NCBI RefSeq assembly: GCF_018130165.1 | Contig: NZ_JAFCLZ010000029.1 | Span: forward strand, 35,892 to 99,891 | Length of the DNA stretch: 64,000 bases | Reading direction: 5' to 3' | Source of the DNA: Bradyrhizobium sp. JYMT SZCCT0180 | Lineage (GTDB): Bacteria > Pseudomonadota > Alphaproteobacteria > Rhizobiales > Xanthobacteraceae | Shown: piece by piece, positions 35,319 through 43,527 of the stretch | Layout of the letters: the number at the start of each line of letters is the position of its first letter | Position numbering within the stretch: the first letter of the stretch is position 1 | Position numbers and translations under genes: made by a program | The notes under the pieces: generated by a model | What the model was told of the DNA's origin: nothing | What the model saw: the letters and a program-made list of their open reading frames with translations, nothing else | Database searches by the model: none

Positions 35319-36200
35319 GTGTTTTCATTTGAACTGCTGCTCGATGCGGTGGTGATCGGCGTATTGCTCGGCTGTTTCTATGCGGCGGTCAGTCTTGGGC
35401 TGTCGATTTCGTTCGGCCTGCTCGACGTACCCCACGTCGCGCACCCGGCCTTTCTGGTGCTCGCGGCCTACGCGGTGTTCTTCCTCAACGAACATTACGG
35501 AATCGATCCGCTGGTGGCGGGCCTCCTGATCACGCCGCTGTTTTTTCTGTTCGGCCTGCTCGCTTACCGCCTGTACTACGAAACCTTCGAAAAGCGCGGC
35601 AGCGATGCCGGCGTGCGCGGCATCGCGTTTTTCTTCGGCATTGCCTTCATCATCGAAGTGCTGATCATCCTGCAGTTCGGCGTCGACCAGCGCTCGGTCA
35701 CCGCGACCTATGTCGGCAAAGCCTGGCGGATCGGCGACATGAGAATTCCGTTCCGCCTGATTGTGGCGTTCATGGTTGCCGCCGCGCTGACGATCCTGCT
35801 AACCCTGTACCTGTCGCGAACCTTTATGGGACGCGCGATCCGCGCGGTCGCGCAGGACCAGGAGGCGCTGCGGCTGATGGGCGCCGACCCGATCAGGATC
35901 AAGCAATGGGCGTTCGGTATTGCGACCGCGGTGCTCGGAATCACCGGCGCCCTGCTCATCATCGTGGCACCCGTCGAGCCGACGCTTGACCGGACCTATA
36001 TCGGGCGGACCTTCTGCGTCGTCGTCATGGCCGGACTCGGCAGTATGAGCGGCACGCTGGTCGCCGCCATCATCCTCGGCATCGCCGAGACCATTGTCCT
36101 GACCCTGTTCGGCGCCTCCTGGGCGCCGGCGATTTCCTTCGCGATGCTGCTCGGCGTTCTCGCCGTGCGGCCGCAGGGCCTGTTTGGCAGGCGATCATGA
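35319..36200 (+). CDS. livH: branched-chain-type ABC transporter permease LivH
   Basis: The 293-residue inner-membrane protein has about eight hydrophobic segments. It shows the LivH features LGLSISFGLLDVPHVAHPAF near the N-terminus and the coupling-helix region GRAIRAVAQDQEALRLMGAD near residue 170, which contacts the ATPases. It starts with GTG at 35319 behind AAGGGGGA. It overlaps livM by 4 bp. Confidence 0.94.
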   Translation: MFSFELLLDAVVIGVLLGCFYAAVSLGLSISFGLLDVPHVAHPAFLVLAAYAVFFLNEHYGIDPLVAGLLITPLFFLFGLLAYRLYYETFEKRGSDAGVRGIAFFFGIAFIIEVLIILQFGVDQRSVTATYVGKAWRIGDMRIPFRLIVAFMVAAALTILLTLYLSRTFMGRAIRAVAQDQEALRLMGADPIRIKQWAFGIATAVLGITGALLIIVAPVEPTLDRTYIGRTFCVVVMAGLGSMSGTLVAAIILGIAETIVLTLFGASWAPAISFAMLLGVLAVRPQGLFGRRS

Positions 36201-37156
36201 AGCGCAACGGCGTCTTTTTCTGGGTTGGCGCGGCGGTCTTTCTGATCGCCATTGCGCTGATGACAAAGCTCATCACCAACGAATACCCGTTCTTCGCCGG
36301 CTATGTGATCCTGCAATTCATCGTGCTCGCGGTGGCCTGGAGCATCCTCGGCGGCCATGCCGGCTACGTGAATTTCGGCACCAGCGCGTTTTTCGGCATG
36401 GGCGTCTACACGGCGGTATTCCTGTTCAAGGTGGCCGGCGCGCCGCTCCTCGTGCAGATCGCCGCCGCCGCTGCCGTCGGCGCACTGATGGGCTTCGCGC
36501 TGGGCCTGTTGACCCTGCGCATGCAGGGCATCTTCTTCTCGATTGCAACGATCGCTCTGACCATCGTGATCGAGACCTCGATCACCAACTGGCGCTATGT
36601 CGGCGGCGCGGCCGGCATCCAGTTGCAACGCCCGCCGGTGACGTGGCCGTTCTCCGGCTATGTCCAGATGCTGTTCTTTGTCCAGGCGGTGCTCGTGGTG
36701 CTGGCGGTTGTGGTTTCGCGCTACATCCAGAATTCGTGGATCGGCCGCGGCTTGCAGGCGCTGCGGGACGACGAACTCGCCGCGGAATGCACGGGTGTGC
36801 CGACCTTGCGGCTGAAAGTGCTGGCCTGCGTCGTCTCCGGCGCGCTGATGTGCGCGGCCGGCGCGCCCGCCGCGATGTATCTGCAATATGCCGACCCCTC
36901 CTCCGCGTTCAACCTCAACTATTCGGTCTCGACGCTCGCGATGTCGCTGATCGGCGGTACCGCGCATTGGGCCGGCCCGATCGTCGGCGCCATCCTGCTG
37001 GGCACCACGCAGCAATTGCTGACCGTGACCATCTCGTCGGAAGTGAACGTGCTGGTGCTCGGCGTCATGCTGGTGCTGTTCGTGGTGGCTGCCCCCGAAG
37101 GGCTGATCGGCCTGTTGCGCCGGGTTCGCGACAAGCGCAGGGAGGGCAAGCAATGA
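36197..37156 (+). CDS. livM: branched-chain-type ABC transporter permease LivM
   Basis: The 319-residue membrane subunit has the LivM marker GGHAGYVNFGTSAFFGMG (residues about 51-68) and the coupling region GRGLQALRDDELAAECTGV. Starts and stops overlap on both sides as ATGA with livH and livG, so the membrane and ATPase genes are translationally coupled. Confidence 0.94.
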   Translation: MKRNGVFFWVGAAVFLIAIALMTKLITNEYPFFAGYVILQFIVLAVAWSILGGHAGYVNFGTSAFFGMGVYTAVFLFKVAGAPLLVQIAAAAAVGALMGFALGLLTLRMQGIFFSIATIALTIVIETSITNWRYVGGAAGIQLQRPPVTWPFSGYVQMLFFVQAVLVVLAVVVSRYIQNSWIGRGLQALRDDELAAECTGVPTLRLKVLACVVSGALMCAAGAPAAMYLQYADPSSAFNLNYSVSTLAMSLIGGTAHWAGPIVGAILLGTTQQLLTVTISSEVNVLVLGVMLVLFVVAAPEGLIGLLRRVRDKRREGKQ

Positions 37157-37899
37157 CGCCCCCCGATACCAGCGCACCCCTGCTGCAGATATCGGGGCTT
37201 ACAAAGCGCTTCGGCGGCTTTACCGCGCTCGACAATGTCAGCGTCGACATCCGCCCCGGCGAGCGGTTCGGCCTGATCGGCCCGAACGGCTCGGGCAAGA
37301 CCACGCTGATCAACTGTATCTCCGGCGCGTTCCGCACCGAGGCCCGCACGGTGGTGTTCCGCGGCGAGGACATCACGCAATTGCCGGCGCATGTCCGCAC
37401 CCGCCGCGGCATCGCCCGCAGCTTCCAGATCCCGCGGCCCTTCAGAAGCATGACGGTGGTCGAGAACCTGATGGTGGCGCTTGATTTCGCGGTGGCCACG
37501 GATCCGCTGGTCTCGGCTGCGCACCGGCACGAGACCGCGATGTCGATCCTGTCGGGGATGGGTCTCGCCTCCAAGGCCGACGCATCGGCGACCACGCTGA
37601 GTCAGGTCGAACTGCGCAAGATGGAGCTCGCCCGCGCGATGGCGACGCGGCCGAAGCTGCTGATATCAGACGAGGCGATGGCCGGTCTTTCCTCTTCGGA
37701 AGTCGACGAGGTGCTCGATCTCCTGATGAGCCTTGCGGACCAGGACATCACCGTCATCATGATCGAGCACATCATGCAGGCGGTGATGCGTTTTTCGCAG
37801 CGTGTGATGTGCCTCGACGCCGGCAAGATCATCGCGATCGGCGCGCCGAACGAAGTCATGGCCAACCAGCGGGTGCAGGAGGCCTATCTTGGCACTTAG
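37153..37899 (+). CDS. livG: ABC transporter ATPase LivG
   Basis: The protein has 248 residues from ATG 37153; the long open frame from 36184 is a shadow of livM. Walker A GPNGSGKTT and Walker B LLISDEAMAGL are present, with Ala instead of the usual Pro after Glu. The ABC signature position reads LSQVELRKMELARAM, far from LSGGQ but within the variety seen in LivG-like subunits. Landmarks RRGIARSFQIPRPF and MIEHIMQAVM are typical of LivG. It works as a pair with LivF. Confidence 0.92.
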   Translation: MTPPDTSAPLLQISGLTKRFGGFTALDNVSVDIRPGERFGLIGPNGSGKTTLINCISGAFRTEARTVVFRGEDITQLPAHVRTRRGIARSFQIPRPFRSMTVVENLMVALDFAVATDPLVSAAHRHETAMSILSGMGLASKADASATTLSQVELRKMELARAMATRPKLLISDEAMAGLSSSEVDEVLDLLMSLADQDITVIMIEHIMQAVMRFSQRVMCLDAGKIIAIGAPNEVMANQRVQEAYLGT

Positions 37900-38626
37900 C
37901 CTCGCGATCTCTGGCCTCGATGCCGGTTACGGTGCCGTCAAGGCGCTGCGCGGCGTCTCGCTCGATGTCCAGGCCGGCGAAACCGTCGCCCTGCTCGGCA
38001 CCAACGGCAACGGCAAGAGCACGCTGATGAAGTGCGTCGCCGGACTGGTGCGGCCGCAACGCGGAACCATGCAGCTGACGATCGACGGCACCGCGCATGA
38101 CCTCACCAAACTGTCGCCGGAAGCCATCGTCGATCTCGGCGTCGCGATGGTGCCGGAGGGCCGGCGGTTGTTTCCCAAACTGACGGTGCTGGAAAACCTG
38201 ATGCTCGGCGCCTTCCGCAAGGCGGCCCGGCGCGACATCGACAGGAATCTGGCACAGGCCTTCGAAACCTTTCCGGTGCTGAAGGACCTGCAGAAGCAGC
38301 TCGCCGGCACCATGTCCGGCGGCCAGCAGCAGATGCTCGCGATCGCGCGCGCGCTGATGTCCTCGCCGCGCCTGCTCTTGGTCGACGAGCCGTCGGTCGG
38401 GCTGTCGCCCCTATTGGTGTCGCAAACCATCACCAAGATTGGCGACCTCAATCAGCGCCTCGGCCTCACTGTGCTGATGGCCGAGCAGAACTTCAACCAG
38501 GCGATCCGCATCGCCAACCGCGGCTACATCATCGTCCACGGCGAGATCGTCGTCGCGGCCGGTTCCGTCGACGAATTGAAGGGTAACGACATCGTCAAGC
38601 GGCTCTATCTCGGCGGCATAGCCTGA
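37889..38626 (+). CDS. livF: ABC transporter ATPase LivF
   Basis: The protein has 245 residues. It starts with TTG at 37889, supported by AGGAGG seven bases upstream and by an 11-bp overlap with livG. It has Walker A GTNGNGKST, signature MSGGQQQMLAIARALM, Walker B LLLVDEPSVGLSP and the LivF landmark VAMVPEGRRLFP. Its signature is canonical, unlike that of livG, so one of the two ATP sites in the heterodimer may be degenerate. It is the last transport gene; P450 follows 62 bp later. Confidence 0.94.
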   Translation: MALSLAISGLDAGYGAVKALRGVSLDVQAGETVALLGTNGNGKSTLMKCVAGLVRPQRGTMQLTIDGTAHDLTKLSPEAIVDLGVAMVPEGRRLFPKLTVLENLMLGAFRKAARRDIDRNLAQAFETFPVLKDLQKQLAGTMSGGQQQMLAIARALMSSPRLLLVDEPSVGLSPLLVSQTITKIGDLNQRLGLTVLMAEQNFNQAIRIANRGYIIVHGEIVVAAGSVDELKGNDIVKRLYLGGIA

Positions 38627-38688
38627 TGGCGCAAGACGGCGCGCACGCGTCCTTGTAAAGTCGGCGATCTGACCGGAGAATTCAGCCG

Positions 38689-40026
38689 ATGCGTCTCCTG
38701 AGTGAAGACTTCCCCTTGGGCTTGCCCGCCGGACCCGTATTCCCAAGAGCCTGGCCCGAGGTCGAGCCCGACGCGCTGTCCAATGTCGAACTGTTCCTGC
38801 AGGGTCAGCCGTTCGACATTTATGCCCGGCTGCGCACTGAGGCCCCGGTAGCGTGGCAGCGCGAGGGCAGTAACGGCCCGGGCTTCTGGGCACTGACCCA
38901 ATATAACGACGTGATGCGCGTCGATGGCGATCCCAAAACCTTCTCGTCGCAGAAGGGCGGCATCCTGATGGCCTATGGTCCCCCCGAAACGCGGCATCCG
39001 CTGCTGTTCCGCGCCTCCGTCGACGCCATGATCAACATGGATGCGCCCTGGCATCTGCAGCTCCGCAAGGAGCACATGCCCTATTTCACACCTGGCTATC
39101 TCACGGGCATCCGGGAGAAAGTGGCTGCCGAGACCACGCGGCTGATCGACGACATGGCCGGCCTTGGCGAATGCGACCTGGTCGAGACGCTGTCGTCGCG
39201 GCTGCCGCTGTTCACGCTGTGCGAAATCCTCGGCGTGCCCGAAGCCGACCGGCCGAAATTCCTCGACTGGATGCACTATCTCGAAGTGGCCGGCCATGTT
39301 TCGGCGCAGCAGCGCAAGAACCCGCAGCCGACGCCCGAATTCACAGCGTTCGTCAAGGCGTTCAACGAGAACGTCGCCGAGATGTTCGCCTATGGCCAGC
39401 ACATGCTGCAGAAGCGCCGCGCCGATCCGAAGCCCGATCTGATGAGCGCGATCGCGCGCGCCACCATCGACGGCGAGCTGCTGCGCGACGAATATCTTGA
39501 CGGCTCATGGCTGCTGATCGTGTTCGCCGGCAACGACACCACGCGCAATTCGATTTCCGGCTCGATGAAGCTGCTGACGGAGTTCCCGGATCAGAAGCGC
39601 GCGCTGATGAATGATCTCTCGCTGCTGCCCAACGCCGTGGATGAGCTGATCCGCATGATCAGCCCTGTCATCTATATGCGCCGCACGGCAACGGAAGATA
39701 CCGAGATCGGGGCACAGAAGATCGCGGCCGGCGAGAAGGTCATCATGTATTACGGCGCCGCCAATCGCGATCCCGCGATCTTTCCGGATCCTGACAGGCT
39801 CGACATCCGCCGCGCCAATGCGTCGAAGAACATCGCCTTCGGCTTCGGCCCGCACGTCTGCATCGGCAAGCGCGTGGCGCAACTGCAGCTCGAGGAAGTC
39901 TACCGCCAGCTGCTGACCCGCCTGCCGGATATCGAGTATGCCGGCGGCATCGAAATGGCGCCGAACAACTTTGTTCATGCCATCCGCAAACTGCCGGTGC
40001 GCTTTACTCCGCAGCGCTCGATCTGA
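38689..40026 (+). CDS. cytochrome P450
   Basis: The 445-residue soluble P450 has I-helix oxygen-activation motif FAGNDTTRNSISG, ExxR as ELIRM, and haem loop FGFGPHVCIGKR with Cys391 as axial ligand. The AGNDTTRN form and overall length resemble CYP125/CYP142/CYP153-type bacterial P450s that hydroxylate sterol side chains, terpenes or alkyl chains; the exact family is inference. It follows the Liv operon on the same strand and is convergent with a Baeyer-Villiger-type monooxygenase. Its last 23 bases lie in a direct repeat. No ferredoxin partner is nearby. Confidence 0.93.
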   Translation: MRLLSEDFPLGLPAGPVFPRAWPEVEPDALSNVELFLQGQPFDIYARLRTEAPVAWQREGSNGPGFWALTQYNDVMRVDGDPKTFSSQKGGILMAYGPPETRHPLLFRASVDAMINMDAPWHLQLRKEHMPYFTPGYLTGIREKVAAETTRLIDDMAGLGECDLVETLSSRLPLFTLCEILGVPEADRPKFLDWMHYLEVAGHVSAQQRKNPQPTPEFTAFVKAFNENVAEMFAYGQHMLQKRRADPKPDLMSAIARATIDGELLRDEYLDGSWLLIVFAGNDTTRNSISGSMKLLTEFPDQKRALMNDLSLLPNAVDELIRMISPVIYMRRTATEDTEIGAQKIAAGEKVIMYYGAANRDPAIFPDPDRLDIRRANASKNIAFGFGPHVCIGKRVAQLQLEEVYRQLLTRLPDIEYAGGIEMAPNNFVHAIRKLPVRFTPQRSI

Positions 40027-40050
40027 CGCTTGGCCGTATCGACGGCCGCG
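40004..40050. repeat. direct repeat, left copy (3' end of P450)
   Basis: The first 33 bases (40004-40036) match 40664-40696 at 32 of 33 positions, and similarity continues to 40050 with GGCCGCG in common. The P450 stop codon lies inside. The offset is exactly 660 bp. Confidence 0.85.
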
Positions 40051-40171
40051 TTCGCGCGCGAGCCGAAATGCTCGAAACACTTTCTTAGCCACAGCAGGCA
40101 ATTTTCCGCAGCAACCAGCCGATGCATGTTAGCCATTGCTGGCAACGCGCGGCCTTGGACTTGGTAGCCCT

Positions 40172-40588
40172 ATGCGCAAATTCCTCAGAAGAGTACTGAT
40201 TGTCTGCTTGGCGATAGCGGCTGTTCCCGCCGCCCTGTTCGCATCGCTATCGCTCTGGTTCTGGTACAAGACCGCTGAAGTTGAGAGTTTTTATCGAGAG
40301 AATCGACTTCTCGGCGAACTTCGTGCTGTACAACAGGACAGCACGAACGATTCAGCGCTGGCACGCGAAGCACTGTTGACGATGGTCCCGCTGGGAACAA
40401 GCAGGGAGGCAGCGATTGCCGTGCTTCGCAGGGAAAAGCTTGGTTGTCAGGGCATGGCCGGTCCGATCACATGTGGGACGATGTCTCCCAACGTACTCGG
40501 ATACAAGCAGTGGATGGTAAGCTTGGAATTCGATACTAATGAACAGCTGCGCGAAGCACGCGTCGCGATTTGGAACATTTTTCTCTAG
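40172..40588 (+). CDS. orphan membrane-anchored small protein inside the repeat-bounded segment
   Basis: Not recognised. The product has 138 residues from ATG 40172: an N-terminal membrane anchor (RRVLIVCLAIAAVPAALFAS and on to LWFWYK), then a periplasmic domain with two Cys (KLGCQG and ITCGT) that may form a disulfide. Upstream ATG 40136 is also in frame. Composition is slightly less GC-rich than the flanks. It lies wholly between the two 33-bp direct repeats, so it may be a recent insertion. Confidence 0.55.
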   Translation: MRKFLRRVLIVCLAIAAVPAALFASLSLWFWYKTAEVESFYRENRLLGELRAVQQDSTNDSALAREALLTMVPLGTSREAAIAVLRREKLGCQGMAGPITCGTMSPNVLGYKQWMVSLEFDTNEQLREARVAIWNIFL

Positions 40589-40663
40589 CGATCAGATTTC
40601 ATCAACGTCAACCCTCGCTGCATGCGCGCTTGTGGTGTTGAACGAAAGCCACACTCTCTTTGC

Positions 40664-40710
40664 TTACTCCGCAGCGATCGATCTGACGCTTGGCCGCACA
40701 GAAGGCCGCG
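40664..40710. repeat. direct repeat, right copy (3' end of monooxygenase)
   Basis: Right partner of the repeat at 40004-40050. It begins exactly at the stop codon of the minus-strand monooxygenase and encodes its last residues (RSIAAE). Confidence 0.85.
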
Positions 40711-42352
40711 CGCCGGATGCGAAGACAATGTCTTCATAGCCCTTGGCGACGGCATCGCTGATGGCGGCGACGTATTTCGGCGTGCCGCCATTGTAGACGA
40801 AGTAGCGGTACTTGCCGTGCTCGTGGCCGGGCACGTTGGAATTGTAGCCGGTGAACCACGACTTGGCCTCTCGCATCAGCATGATCGCGTACATCTTATT
40901 CACATGCGCGCTCCAGCGCTCCTGCGCCGCCAAAGTTGGATCGGCGCTGGTGTAGCCGCGATCCCAGATGTGCTCGAGCAAGCCCATGCACCAGTTGACG
41001 CCGGTCTCGATGCCGCGCGGAAAATTGGTCGAAGCCGAGCCGCTCTGTGGCCCGGTCGGCATCAACAAATTTGGAAAACCGTGGACGAGCATGCCGAGGA
41101 AGGTCGACGGGCCGTCCTTCCATTTGTCGTATAGCTTCTCGCCATCGATGCCGGTGATGTCGATCTGGTCATACGCGCCGGTGATGGCGTCGAAGCCGGT
41201 CGAATAGATGATGATGTCGAAATCGTATTCGCGCGCCGACGTGCGCAGGCCGGTTTCGGTCACGCGTTCGAGCGGCGTCTCGCTGATATCGACGAGATGT
41301 ACGTTGTCGCGGTTATAAGCCTCGAAATAATTCGTCTCCAGCGGCACGCGCTGCACACCAAAGCCGTGGTCCTTCGGGATCAGTTTCTCCGCAGTGACCG
41401 GATCCTTGACGCGCCGGCGGATACGGTCGGCGATGTAGGCTGAGAACTCGGCGTTCGCCACCTCGTCGGTAAAGATCTCGCGGAAATTGCTGAGCCAGAT
41501 CCCGAATCCCGGCTCATCGTAGAGCTTGTCCCACAGCGCCAGCCGTTCCTCGCGTGTCACCTCGTAGAAGCCGCGCCGGTCGGGCTCGTGCTCGAACCCG
41601 CCAGGGCTGCGGGCACAGGCCGCGAAGATGTCGTCATAGCGCGACCTGATATCGGCCATCTCCTCGTCCGAGATCGGTCCGTTGTTGAGGGGTGCCGCCC
41701 AGTTCGGCCGCCGCTGGAACACGGTCAGTTCGCCGACCTTGTCGGCAATCTCGCCGATGATCTGGATCGCGGTGGCGCCGGTGCCGATGATCGCGACCTT
41801 CTTGCCCGCCATCTCGACCGGCTCGTGCGGCCAGTAGAAGGTGTGGAACGAGCGGCCCTTGAAGGATTCCACGCCCTCCAGCCGCGGCAAGGTCGGCGTC
41901 GAGAGCAGGCCGATCGCCAGAATGACGAACCGGCAGGTCAACTCGCGGCCATCGTCGATCCTGAGCCGCCAGATGTGCTGCGCCTCGTCGAACGCGGCCG
42001 CCTCCACCTTGGCGTTGAACTGCATGTATTTGCGCAAATCGAACTTGTCGGCGACGTGGTTGAGGTAACGCAGATTTTCGGGCTGACCCGAGAAGCGTTC
42101 CTTCCAGTGCCACTCGTCGAGCAATTCCCGCGAGAAGGAATAACCATAGGTGTAGCTCTCGGAGTCGAAACGTGCGCCCGGATAGCGGTTCCGGTACCAG
42201 GTCCCGCCGAGGTCGGGGGAGCCGTCCAGCACCGTGGCATCCACCCCGAGATCGGCCAGACGCTTGATCTGATAGATGCCGGCCACACCCGCGCCAATCA
42301 CGATCACTTCGTAATGCGACTTGTCGCGGGGAGCCTTGGTCCCTTCGGTCAT
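40664..42352 (-). CDS. Baeyer-Villiger-type flavin monooxygenase
   Basis: The protein has 562 residues from ATG 42352 (GGGTGGAAA). It has FAD site VIGAGVAGIYQIKRL at about residues 19-33, BVMO fingerprint FKGRSFHTFYWPHE, NADPH site IIGTGATAIQIIGE, and the second Rossmann feature IIYSTGFDAITG. It inserts oxygen next to a ketone, using NADPH, to give an ester or lactone. With the P450 it could convert a hydroxylated ring to a lactone. The C-terminal tail, PSVRPSVRSIAAE, falls partly in the 33-bp repeat shared with the end of the P450 gene. Confidence 0.93.
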   Translation of the reverse strand: MTEGTKAPRDKSHYEVIVIGAGVAGIYQIKRLADLGVDATVLDGSPDLGGTWYRNRYPGARFDSESYTYGYSFSRELLDEWHWKERFSGQPENLRYLNHVADKFDLRKYMQFNAKVEAAAFDEAQHIWRLRIDDGRELTCRFVILAIGLLSTPTLPRLEGVESFKGRSFHTFYWPHEPVEMAGKKVAIIGTGATAIQIIGEIADKVGELTVFQRRPNWAAPLNNGPISDEEMADIRSRYDDIFAACARSPGGFEHEPDRRGFYEVTREERLALWDKLYDEPGFGIWLSNFREIFTDEVANAEFSAYIADRIRRRVKDPVTAEKLIPKDHGFGVQRVPLETNYFEAYNRDNVHLVDISETPLERVTETGLRTSAREYDFDIIIYSTGFDAITGAYDQIDITGIDGEKLYDKWKDGPSTFLGMLVHGFPNLLMPTGPQSGSASTNFPRGIETGVNWCMGLLEHIWDRGYTSADPTLAAQERWSAHVNKMYAIMLMREAKSWFTGYNSNVPGHEHGKYRYFVYNGGTPKYVAAISDAVAKGYEDIVFASGARPSVRPSVRSIAAE

Positions 42353-42631
42353 TTTCCACCCGGTCTTTGTTGTTCTTGGCAATGACGGCGCTTTTGTCCG
42401 TCACTATAGCAATAATCCGCGGCAACGCACTTGCGTCAGGATGCCGGTGTTGCGCCGCGGGATTCCGCCGTGAAACATTGTTTGAAATCGAACCGCTATT
42501 TGCGGTTGCTGCGATTTCCCGTGCCCTGCAGTTTCGCCCTGCAATCATCTTCCACCCATGCACGAAGCCTGATTGCACAACCAAAATGCATCTGGGATGG
42601 TTGCGTCTGGCGGGAACAGTCGAGGGGGCCC

Positions 42632-43477
42632 ATGAGCTACCAGCACATCACATGCGACCTCGACGGTCCCTTGATGATCGTCACCCTCAACCGGCCGGAA
42701 AAGTTGAACGCCTATACCGGCCAGATGGGCGCCGAAATCGCCGACGCCTTTGAGCGCGCCGACACCGATGACGGTGTTCGGGCCATCATCGTCACGGGCG
42801 CCGGCCGCGCCTTCTGCGCCGGCGCCGACGTGTCGGGAGGTGCGGCGAGTTTCGACACCTCCGGCAGCCACGGCGCCGGTGTGTTTGCCAGTCCGAATCC
42901 CGGCGGCGGCCGCTTTGTCGAGGCGATCTTCAATTGCCGAAAGCCCTCGATCGCTGTCATCAACGGACCTGCGGTGGGTGTCGGCATCACGATGACGTTG
43001 CCGATGGATGTCAGGATTGCGGCCAGGGGCGCGAAAATCGGTTTCATCTTTGCGCGCCGCGGTCTCGTCCCGGAAGCCGGCAGCGCCTGGTTCCTGCCAA
43101 AGCTCGTCGGCCTGCCGCAGGCGCTGCGCTGGTGCCTGTCGGGCCGGATGTTCGACGCGGATGAAGCGCTACAAGGCGGCCTCGTCAGTGAGGTGGTCGA
43201 TCCCGCAGAATTGCTGCCGCGCGCCAGGGAAATCGCGCGCGAAATGACCGAAGGGACATCAGCCGTCTCGGTCGCATTGACGCGGCAGATGTTGTGGCGC
43301 TTCTCCGGCGCCCCCGCTCCCTTCGAGCTGCTCGACATCGACAAGCCGATGTCGATCGAACGCGGTGGCCACGCCGACGTGCGCGAAGGCGTCAAGGCCT
43401 TCCTCGAAAAGCGGCCGCCGGAATTTCCAGGGAAAGTTTCGCAGGATATGCCGAGCCAGTATCCCTGGTGGAAATAG
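42632..43477 (+). CDS. enoyl-CoA hydratase/isomerase (crotonase) family protein
   Basis: The protein has 281 residues from ATG 42632 (GAGGGGGCCC). The oxyanion-hole motifs are GRAFCAGADVSG and, on the second strand, NGPAVGVGITMTLPMDVRIA; the usual Glu region reads FIFARRGLVPEAGSAWFLP. These features fit an enoyl-CoA hydratase of ring or side-chain degradation. The ending QDMPSQYPWW is common in this subgroup. It is 50 bp upstream of the gamma-glutamyltransferase gene on the same strand and is divergent from the BVMO. Confidence 0.92.
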   Translation: MSYQHITCDLDGPLMIVTLNRPEKLNAYTGQMGAEIADAFERADTDDGVRAIIVTGAGRAFCAGADVSGGAASFDTSGSHGAGVFASPNPGGGRFVEAIFNCRKPSIAVINGPAVGVGITMTLPMDVRIAARGAKIGFIFARRGLVPEAGSAWFLPKLVGLPQALRWCLSGRMFDADEALQGGLVSEVVDPAELLPRAREIAREMTEGTSAVSVALTRQMLWRFSGAPAPFELLDIDKPMSIERGGHADVREGVKAFLEKRPPEFPGKVSQDMPSQYPWWK

Positions 43478-43527
43478 CAGCCGCGATCGTGTGACAATTA
43501 ATCCAGACAAGTAGCAAAGGCAGCAGC

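Noticed and set aside
36184..37152. Long open frame upstream of livG
   Set aside because: It is the shadow of livM in another frame; composition is Arg/Gly-rich and without the LivM pattern.
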